Below the pieces are notes generated by a model, which was not told where the DNA came from, did no database searches, and saw only the letters and a list, made by a program, of their open reading frames with translations. DNA of 64,000 nucleotides from Echiichthys vipera (lineage: Eukaryota; Chordata; Actinopteri; Perciformes; Trachinidae): positions 26,417,243 to 26,481,242 of the forward strand of contig OY829657.1 of assembly GCA_963691815.1 (NCBI GenBank). The letters run 5' to 3'. The position numbers and the translations under genes were made by a program. This document shows, piece after piece, positions 55,621-64,000 of the stretch. The stretch's first letter is position 1, and every line of letters starts with the position of its first letter.

Positions 55621-57394
55621 CAGGGGCCTGTTTCACAAAGCAGGTTTAGTGAAAACTCTGAGTCTGTTAACCCTGAAATGAGGGAAACTCTGAGTTTTCC
55701 GTTTCACAAAGGGAAGTAACTCAAACCAGAGACAGAGGGGTAACTCTAGCCTGTTTCACAAAGAGAGGTAACTTATCCTCTCGGTCAGTTACCATGGTAA
55801 CATGCTCTCTGAAACTAACCTGGTCGGGACCAGGTTTTTCTCAGAAAACCTTGAGTTTCTCTCTGTCTCCGCCCTCTTTCAGCCACACACGGTGTTTGAT
55901 TTCCTCATTCATTCAGTCAGCACGCGAGTTTTGGCGTAGTATAGTTCCGTCTGTTTTTTCAGAAAATCATTGCAAAAATCAGATATTATGAGTTATATTA
56001 GGTGGCGACTATTTCACTACCATGGCGTGTCCTTCTGATAACGATCCCGTGGATGAAGGTGCAGAATTAGTGCGCAGAGAATTAAATATTGGTCGGGTGA
56101 TGATTATCAAACTATTGATTATAGATGTGCTTGCATTTCCAGGCAATTCTCTTTTTGAGCGGTACCGTTTCATATCACAGCAGATATTGTGTGTTGCGCT
56201 GGTTTTTTTTGCAAACGGGAGTTTTTGTATACAACGTATAAAAATCATTCAGTAGGCCTACATTAGAAGTTATATTAGGTGGTGAATATTTCCATGCGTG
56301 TCTTTTTGATAATGATCCCGTGGATGAAGGTGACGCATTTCGCAAAGAGAATTAAATATTTGTCGGGAGATGATTATCAGACCGCGCATAGACGTCCTTA
56401 ATATACTGCAGCCATAATTACAAAATGAATGAAATGGATCTTTTGAGCAAGTTGAATGTATTTGACTTAGCGTTTCCTAAATATAATCCCAGCTTTCTTG
56501 CAATTCATAGGTTCAAAAGTGTGTGCTTTTAATTGGGTTACCGGTATATAAACTACTCCTATATAGCCTTCTGATCCAGAATATCACCTATAATGCGAGG
56601 GGGTCCATTTCACGGCAGGGGAGCTGAATACGGCACAACACCCTTTCATGTCACAGTCCATCTCATCCCTCCTTACATTTCCAACATTAACAACCAGTCA
56701 TGCTCTCATATCACAGCAGATATTGTGTGTTGCGCTGCGTTTTCTTGCAAATGGGAGTTTTTTATATAACATTTATATGTTGAATAAAAAACAGCCACTT
56801 ACGGTAATATTTACTTTACCATGTAAAACATGCTCAAAATGAGGCGTCATCATGAGATTGTGCCGATGTTTTACCTGTTTGAATAATGTTTTTATGTTTC
56901 ATCTTAAGCTTGCGCCAAGTGCGCTTCTACCCCGCGGGAATGCACTTAAATGAAATAAATTAATAGACTACCACTCAAGCAGTTTCCCCTGTGATATTAC
57001 TGTGATTGCAACAGGACTACATTTAAACTTATGCACGGACCCGAGCAGCAATGTTCTCCCGCCCCGTCCCCCTGTCTTTTGCTGCAGCAGCGGTGTAAAC
57101 TTGCTCAAACTCACCGTATGAGCGCATTAATATTTCCATTTCCAGTTGTAGCGTAGCGCTCCGCTTCCCCGTTGCCATGGTGACTCGTCGAATCAGGGCT
57201 CCATTGATGCTGTCTTTTTTTACTTGTGGTGCACGGGCTTAACTCCAGGTCAAACTACTCTGAGTTGATCAACCTGACGCAAATCTGCTGTTCTGGAACC
57301 GAAAACTCAGAGTTTCCTATCTCAGAGTAGATCAACTCAGAGTTCAGGGTTAGACTCAGAGTTTTTTGAACCTGCTTTGTGAAACGGACCCCAG
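55621..57394 (+). mobile_element. PIF/Harbinger element, copy 2, with duplicated HARBI1 N-terminal scraps
   Basis: Ends caggggcctgtttcacaaag and ctttgtgaaacggaccccag; inverted relative of 6927-8323. From 56022 it reads MACPSDNDPVDEGAELVRRE, LNIGRVMI, DVLAFPGNSLFERYRFISQQ and ILCVALVFFANGSF: the N-terminus of a HARBI1-like transposase. The same region then recurs in poorer form (56275-56370, and SQQILCVALRFLANGSF at 56705-56760). There is no DDE domain, so it is non-autonomous with internal duplication. Confidence 0.75.
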
Positions 57395-57955
57395 ATGACA
57401 TGTTTTCTAATAATGTTTCTTAGGTCAGCTGCTTCCATACATGTAAGCATCTCAGAAACTTCTTCCACCGGCACATGTGAGCTCAAATTTGGCACTGATT
57501 ATTAATAATGTGTGCAAACACTAAAGAGTACTCAGATTACTTTGTTGTTTTGTTTTGTTTGTTTGTCATGAATAACAATGAGTTTGCCCACAAGTGTTAC
57601 CAATAATGGGAAAAATAGGGTCTCTTACTACAGGATCTGGTTACTGCAAATAGTTTCAGTCAGTCCATAACCTTGATTTCACACACTGGTTTGGAACCGC
57701 TTCACAAGTGACACTTGACACTTGAAACTTTAACCAGCTAATGCTAGTGAGCAAGGACCTCCCAGCACTTTTTAATCTGCAGGTACTGCAGTGACACAGA
57801 AATGATTGAAAATTTGCAGTTTTCCGTCAGTTACCAGCTCACACTAGTGCTAACTAGCTTGTTTAGTAATGTGAAATCACGCTTATCATCTTGCTAATCA
57901 TGTTGCTAATCATGTTGCTAATCAAGACATTTTAGGCAACTAATACATTAATATA
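57395..57955. other. No gene recognised
   Basis: Contains a short repeat of catgttgctaat near 57898-57920. Confidence 0.35.
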
Positions 57956-57957
57956 AA

Positions 57958-58270
57958 AAAAACCCGGCCACCAGGCGCTCGCCGGCAAGCCCTCTGTCTG
58001 GCCTGGCTCCAGACGGGGGCCCCGGGCTTCCTCCGGGCAGGGTCTCTCTTCCTCTTCCTCGTTTGTCCATTGAGTCTTTGTGAACCATTCTTAGTCCGGC
58101 CCCTCGCCTGAGACCACTTTGCCATGGGAGACCCTACCAGGAGCACTAGGCTCCAGACAACACAGCCCTCAGGTTCACAGGAACACACAAACCTCTCCAC
58201 CACAATAAGGTGATGGTTCCCGGAGAGGTCTATTGAAGAGGCCCCTTGAATACTGCCCCACTGCAAACAT
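57958..58270 (-). mobile_element. RTE/Rex3-type LINE 5' leader (minus)
   Basis: On minus, the G/C-rich cgcctggtggccgggttt and gaggaagcccggggccc words match 4830-4905 on plus. Upstream lies ggttcacaaagactcaatgg. Only the leader is present; the coding part is missing, as in the first copy (5' part kept, 3' lost). Confidence 0.7.
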
Positions 58271-58274
58271 GGTA

Positions 58275-59155
58275 GCGGATGTCCCTACCAAGCCTGTTAC
58301 AAAGGTTAATTTTGACAGGGTTCAGGGTTTTTTTTGAGTAATGTGAGCTTGCAGATGTAAAAATGTTTGTTTTTCAGAACACTGCCAGTATGCCAAAATG
58401 TTTTGGATGTATTTTTGTTTTCTGATTACCACGATAAAAAGCTATAAACATGTCTTGAGTGAGTGTAAAACATATTTAATAATATGAGTAGCAAAGACAG
58501 GTTTAACAGCCTACGCAGTGATGTCATACAGGTCACGTATGTGCCTGCGTGCCCTTGGATGCTATTGTGAGCATGCCCAAAATAAACGTTCAGTGAGTTC
58601 CCAGACCAGAGTGATGATGGAGGTTGATTTTTCTCCCGTGAATATTAGCCACTAGGAGCTGCTGGCTAACCACTTCAGTGATAACTCCAGACTGCTGCAG
58701 AAATGTCAAGCCTAGCCCTAAAGCATCCCAGGCTTTATGGTCTATTTGACTCTAAATTCATTCTAATTTTTTCATTACCCTTTATTTACCCAGGAATATT
58801 CCTTGTTAAAATCTCTTTTCCAAAATGGGACTATAATTTACTAAATGAACATCATGCTGTGAAATGTGCTTGGGCACGGTAGGGATGGACAGTGAGTGCG
58901 CCCTCTGTAAGTGTTCTAAGCATCCCTTGCTGGCCAAATACTTTCAATAGTTTTGTTATTCACATAGCAATCACACTGAACTGAATTTGGCATCAACTTG
59001 ACTTTGAATAACTTATTCTAGACCAGTACATGCATGTCAACAAAAGATATTTGCATGGGTTTGGCTTAAAGAAAATGTTGGTTTCGTCAATACTCCTAGG
59101 TACTTTTATTATATTAATTAAATATAATTTCATTACAAAAGAGACTAATATACAA
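58275..59155. other. No gene recognised
   Basis: No coding or named repeat seen. Confidence 0.35.
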
Positions 59156-59160
59156 TTTTC

Positions 59161-59730
59161 TTTGACTAAAACTAGACTAAAATGTCATATAGGCTTATAA
59201 TATGTCTGTTTATGGCAAAGCTTTCTCCTCAGATTAGGCCAATAAAGCAATTGTTAAAAAAAACAAAAACTAGATCAAAGGCACATTTGTTGGCTTTCAG
59301 CCTTTCAAAAAAAGAAATTGACACTTTGGTTTTAAAAACTTGTCGCATACGAAGGGAGGCATGCATGCATGCATCTAACGAGGCAGCAGCACCATGAATA
59401 ACATTTATTCAGCGGATCTCCATTGTGCATTCGCACCATTATGGCACTGCTCTCACGCCTGGTGTAGCCGGTGTTGCAGCAGACGCTCTGAGAGCAGTCA
59501 GCATAGTTCAATGTAACCTCTCCACACATGTTCACGTTAAGTGAAGATGATATCATCAGTCGTATTGTTTTTGGCAGCCTGTTTTACTTTTACTTTTAGT
59601 CTAGTCTTTGTGTCAAGCTGTCATTTTATTTTTTTATTAGTTTTAGTTACGGTTCTATTCTTTTAAGTCTAGTCAAGTTACAGTTGACTAAAAGTCTGAG
59701 CATTTTAGTCTTATTTAGTCAGAATTGTCC
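59161..59730. mobile_element. Possible DNA MITE-type repeat
   Basis: ctttgactaaaactagactaaaatg on the left and cattttagtcttatttagtca on the right are inverted relatives; the centre has no coding. A (gcat)n tract is at 59360-59375. Confidence 0.4.
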
Positions 59731-59883
59731 ATGGCTATTTTACTCCAGCCCCCCCTACTTAAAACATCTTCCTGTCCGTTCCACGCCCAGGCACGGCATG
59801 CTTGCCGGCCGCGACCCGGTAGGGAGAGGTGGGCTTTTGTAAAGCAAGGATGCACATGTACAGGAACACATGTAACCCATGCG

Positions 59884-59887
<4 letters not shown>

Positions 59888-59922
<35 letters not shown>
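59888..59922. repeat. (AC)n microsatellite
   Basis: About 17 CA units. Confidence 0.95.
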
Positions 59923-59923
<1 letters not shown>

Positions 59924-59989
59924 AAGCCAATAATCTGGGTTTTCATGCAGTGACTGTTAATAAAATAAATACATGGACAAGTTTTTCTA

Positions 59990-61690
59990 AGTCCTGCTGA
60001 CACATGAGTCCTTTCAATGTGGCTGTGGAAGTTCAGGTCTGAGTCCATGATTACACTTAGGTGTAATCATGGACTCAGACCTGGCTTGGTTTGTGGTTTC
60101 TTAGCATTACCGTTTGGAGTTGGGTTCTGACTTTTGATCGTTCTTCCTTGGCTCCAAAAACAATAATTTCAGTTTTTTCTTTGTTTGACTGGAGAAAATT
60201 CTGCTCCATCCAATCGTTGATTTGCTTGATGCATCTACTCTGCCTGTAGTCGCCTGGGGATATAGTTACAGTATGTAGATTTGTGTTTCGTCTGCATAGC
60301 TGTGGTAACATATTATGTTGTATTTCATGATCTGAGCCAGTGGCAGCATGTAGATATTAAACAGAATAGGCCCCAGAATGGAGCCTTGGTGAACTCCACA
60401 TGTAATTTTTGCCCGCTCAGATGTGTATTTACCTATAGACACAAAGTAGTCCCTGTCCTTCAAGTAGGATTTAAAACATTTTAATGTTGTGCCAGAAAGT
60501 CCCACCCAGATTTCCAGACGGTCTAGAAATATGTTGTGATCGACTGTGTCAAATGCAGCAGAGATCCAATAACACTAAGACTGAAATTTTACCGTTGTCC
60601 ATGTTTAAATGGATGTCATTGAAGACCTTAACTAGAGCTGTCTCGGTGCTGTGGTTTGGTCTAAACCCTGATTGGAAGACATCAAAACAGCTGTTCATTA
60701 ACATGAAGTTGTTCAGCTGCTTAAAAACAGCCTTTTCGTTGATTTTGCTGAGGAATGGGAGGTTTGATATTGGTCTATAATTGTTCTTTAGTGAAGTATC
60801 TAAATTGTTCTTTTTTAAGAAAGGATTGATAACAGCAGTTTTCAGGGCCTGTGGGAAGACTCCTGAAAGAAGAGACGTGTTTACAATCTGTAGAAGATCT
60901 GAGGCCATACAGTTTGATACATCTTTGAAAAGGCCTGTGGGGAGAATATCGAGGCAGCAGGAGGAGGATTTCAGTTGTATAATGTCCTTCAAGGTCCTAT
61001 GGTTAGTCACATGAAACTCTACCATGGTATTTGAGTTAGTGTTAGGTGGACACATGGACAGCGCATGTCCTGCACCTGATGTGAAGGCACTGGCTGTTTG
61101 TCTAATTTTTAAAGTTTTGTCATTTTAAAAGGAGGCCGTTGTGGAAAACAGTTCGGGGGCTACTTGAAGACACAGGAGGGTTTGTTAGCCTGTCGACAGT
61201 AGAAAACAAGGCATGTGCATTATTATTGTTTTTGGCAATGATGTCTGAGAAGAAAGATTGTCTTGTATTTTTCAGCTTCAAGAAGTCTTTCTTTATAGAC
61301 GTGATAGTGAACCTGGAGATTTGTTTTCCACCACCTGCGTTCAGCTTTCCAATACTCTCTTTATTCTATTCTTACCAACATGGAATTTCTCCATGGATCT
61401 TTTTTTTTGTTGCCAGAAACCACTTTCATCTTAGTGGGTGCAATGGCATCAATAATATTTGTAATTTTCACATGGAAATTTGCTCATTTACTGAGACCCA
61501 GGGGAGGGTTGGTGTGGAGGAGAAAGCTTGGATGAATGTTCCACAGGTTTTTTCTGTGATCTAACGTTTTGTGATGACTTTTCTTCGAACATCACTCTGT
61601 ACAGAGATAGCCCTCTCAAAGAAAACACAGGAATGATCAGAAAGAGCAACATCAATTACAGCAATCCATAAGAAAGAGGTAAAGTGACAA
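59990..61690 (-). pseudogene. Degenerate L2-clade LINE ORF2
   Basis: Minus strand, in order: DVALSDHSCVFF (end of endonuclease, about 61650), YKERLLEAEKYKTIF and STVDRLTNPP (about 61200-61300), NNYRPISNLPFLSKI, DVFQSGFRPNHSTETALVKV (to 60549), GVHQGSILGPILFNIYMLPL, HSYADETQIY (the YADD palm motif reads YADE), INDWMEQNFLQSNKEKTEII, DSDLNFHSHI. Order and sequence parallel the intact L2 at 38.98-40.62 kb. Several frameshifts; the endonuclease front and the 3' end are missing. Confidence 0.85.
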
Positions 61691-61899
61691 TTACGTTGTT
61701 TTTTAAAAACTCAGTTCTGTTCAGACAACGGGGAACACGACACTGCGGCGTTGTAGAAATAAGAGGCTTAGACCGGCTTGGAGCCAGAAATCATATTCTA
61801 AAAGGGCGTTATGTCATGACTTAACAGCTGGATTGAAGGGTGTCATCCCTGTATGTGTTCCCCAGTCAAATAAGCCTTCGCTGATTTAATTCAGCATTT

Positions 61900-61955
61900 T
61901 GTTAGGGTTAGGGGTTACAGTTAGGGTCAGGGTTAGGGGGTAGTGTTAGGGTCTA
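61900..61955. repeat. Degenerate TTAGGG-like tract
   Basis: About seven gttaggg/gttagggt variants in 55 bp. Confidence 0.7.
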
Positions 61956-62359
61956 CATAGGCGAATTTGCCCGGGAATTCTGCACTGGTTGTGGAAAAGC
62001 GGGGAACATCGGACCATTTTTTCCAAAAAGCGGGTAACATTGGACCCGGGGAATATGGGTACGCTCCCTATTAAAGTATGGCTGGTTATCTATAGAAGTT
62101 AAGTCTGTGTCATCAGATTTTGAAATTAAAAAGCCATTCAATTTCTAGCTCTGATTATTTATGCAATGAAACTATGTATCTGAATGTTTTAACTCTGGAT
62201 TAATTTTTTCAATTGTATGCACAAATATTCAATGGCTTTTTAATTTCAAAAATCAGATGACACAGGTTTACTTACATTGTTATCATTCTGGTTTAGGGAT
62301 AAAAAACACTCTGGCCTGTTTGCATTTCTTTAAACCAATCACAATCATCTTATGTGTGA

Positions 62360-62580
62360 AGCCCCAGATGGATTGAAATTTTACATGTACAGTACGTCCT
62401 TTATACTGCACATTTTCCATTTCTTTAGTTTTCTATACTGTTTGGTTTTGCCTTACTTTTGCACTGTTATTATATATTTTTTATTACTTATCTTTGTCTT
62501 TTCCCTTCTGTTGTACTTATTGCTCTGTGAGTCCAAGAGAAACAGAATTGACAATAAAAGTTGACTTTGACTTTGATTTG
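62360..62580 (+). mobile_element. Probable LINE 3' tail
   Basis: T-rich stretch then gagtccaagagaaacagaat and aataaaagttgactttgactttga, a short-repeat 3' end of LINE type; 5'-truncated, no ORF. Confidence 0.4.
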
Positions 62581-62584
62581 TTAT

Positions 62585-63740
62585 TGGGACCAAAAATCTT
62601 CCAAGTGCGACTGAACTTCTTCATTGGTCACACCAGTGCGCCTGACATTTAGCAGATCTGTCTGTGTGTGGCATGTGTGATACCACATCCTGTACTCAAC
62701 CGTGAGCGACTTTGAAACCTTAATACATATCTGTTATTAAAAATTAAGAGAACTATTGGTTGTTTTCACGTCAAGAAAAATGCTGTGGTGTCACACCTAT
62801 CCCCAGCGAGACAAACCCATACTGAGACAGGTTGGAAGTGAGCGAACATGAAGTGGGTTACTTAAAATAGCGCTTTTTTCATCACTTATTGTTGGAGTAT
62901 TGACATTATGAAATGAAATGTTATCACAGACTGTGAACGGCCGACCTCTCTCTGATGGCTGAGAAAGTCAGCCCTTTGGCCTTCGTCTGGCCAACCTGCT
63001 GTCTCAGGGTTTCAGTCACCTTAGAGCAGCTTCCATCTTACAAAGTAACCAGGAGAGCTGCAGATAAATAGGGTGTGTCCAACAATTAAGTCAATCGTCA
63101 CCAGGTGCAGATAAACACCAATAACTGTGAGGTAAAGTGTTCTCTAATTTGTTCACTGCACAAGGTTTTTGTTGAAGTGCCTCAGTTATTTAAAAAAAAA
63201 CATGCTAGCACAGCAGTGGTTTAGACACGGCTGATATTCTATCAAATTATGAATGGTAAAAAAATAACAGCATTTCAGAATAAATCAAATATTTATTAGT
63301 TGTTCTCTAATTTTGATCTCCAGTGTATATGTGAAAACACCCTTAGTCAAGTGTTAACTGAAGCAACTGTAGCTGGCAGTCACCACTTCCTTTATCCTGA
63401 GTTAAAGAGATCAGAGTCTCCATTTTGAGCTTAGCCTGTAGGATCGTTCAGGGACTAAGGACTGTAGGACAGGTTTTTTTACACCAGCCTCTGCACTGAC
63501 GAGAGGCGCTTTTAAACTCGAGCCATTTATTGTTAAACATACCACTATTGTAACCTACGGCATGTAAAGGATGGCCATCCTACCATGCTATATAAAGTAC
63601 AATGAGGGGTTCTATACCTAGAGTGAGTGACATATCTTCGGGCTGAATGATCTACAGGGGATAAAGTTTGGACAAAGGGGAGTGAGGCAAATCATCATCA
63701 AAGTTCATCTAAGTCAGAAAAAGACAAGAAACTAAGCGTT
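62585..63740. other. No gene recognised
   Basis: Nothing coding is supported. A tatataaag at about 63590 is an unsupported TATA-like word. Confidence 0.35.
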
Positions 63741-63744
63741 ATCT

Positions 63745-64000
63745 TTATTGCCATGGAAAAACAGGGCTTGAGCCTGTACAGAAAGCACAATGTGAATTTG
63801 AATTAATTCTTAATTTCTTTGTGTTAAAGTCAATGTGGTGCTTAAAGTTTAGGCTTTTGTCCAACCAATTCCCCAAGTATTTATAACTATCCACTGACTG
63901 TATAGAGACTCCACCGAGACTATTGATGGGAGACCCCTGATCTACATGATAAATTACCAATGTGTATTAGAACCGACAAAAAAGACTTTAAAACATTTTG
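63745..64000 (-). pseudogene. LINE reverse transcriptase C-terminal part, runs off the right edge
   Basis: Minus reading GGVSIQSVDSYKYLGNWLDK, SLNFKHHIDFNTKKLRI. After a frameshift it gives FLYRLKPCFSMAIK. The SYKYLG.WLD..L.FK.HI motif is that of the RT thumb/connection region of fish LINEs. The rest lies beyond 64000. Confidence 0.6.

Noticed and set aside
61900..61955. Fossil telomere proving a chromosome fusion
   Set aside because: Only a few degenerate TTAGGG-like units; short interstitial tracts like this arise readily.
63580..63600. TATA-box-like tatataaag as a promoter
   Set aside because: No gene, start or other promoter evidence nearby; expected by chance in AT-rich DNA.

Overview
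The window reads as a transposon-dense stretch of a ray-finned (teleost) fish chromosome. The evidence is the mix of repeats: an L2-clade LINE with esterase ORF1, RTE/Rex3-type and Tx1-type LINE pieces, PIF/Harbinger elements with HARBI1-like transposase plus Myb/SANT genes, hAT elements with a BED finger, a KDZ (Kyakuja-Dileera-Zisupton) transposase, BEL/Pao, an endogenous retrovirus and long microsatellites. I recognise no intact conserved host gene; almost every coding stretch is, or looks like, part of a mobile element.

Layout. 1-2.95 kb: broken, intron-bearing KDZ transposase (+), with a solo LTR in one intron. 3-8.3 kb: interspersed repeats, a 3'-truncated RTE/Rex3-type LINE, two L2/Rex1-like 3' tails, a GT array and a Harbinger element. 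8.38-13.0 kb: minus-strand, five-exon, unrecognised gene model ending in a chromodomain-like segment and carrying a 27-bp Pro/Ser repeat; its longest intron holds a hAT element. 13.07-17.3 kb: two hAT/BED elements in opposite orientation with perfect 8-bp target duplications, flanking a stop-interrupted integrase-type N-terminus (+). 18.5-21.2 kb: a MITE carrying a Myb/SANT fragment and a minus-strand SAM-like/HECT ubiquitin-ligase-like gene with frame breaks. 22-26 kb: duplicated and MITE sequence plus a Harbinger element. 26.8-30.3 kb: L1-type ORF1 scrap, BEL/Pao pol relic, Tc1-like relic. 31.5-35.8 kb: a DNA-transposon repeat invaded by a solo LTR (ATGC duplication) and a Harbinger element (CAG duplication). 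36.2-41.35 kb: the best preserved element, an L2 LINE with two open frames. 41.4-50.2 kb: foldback repeats, minisatellites, LINE fragments and a Tx1-type ORF1. 51.1-55.4 kb: minus-strand endogenous retrovirus bracketed by ATAG duplications. 55.6-57.4 kb: second copy of the 7-8 kb Harbinger family, inverted. 58-64 kb: RTE/Rex3 5' end, a degenerate L2 on minus, and further LINE ends.

Functional reading. Only the L2 LINE keeps long intact endonuclease and reverse transcriptase frames; its ORF1 and ORF2 lie in one reading frame separated by a single TGA. The candidate for something less ordinary is the 8.4-21.2 kb block, where a chromodomain-like gene, an integrase-type relic and a SAM-HECT gene lie together. 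They may be decayed cargo and enzymes of one large element, but no termini were found, so this stays a hypothesis.
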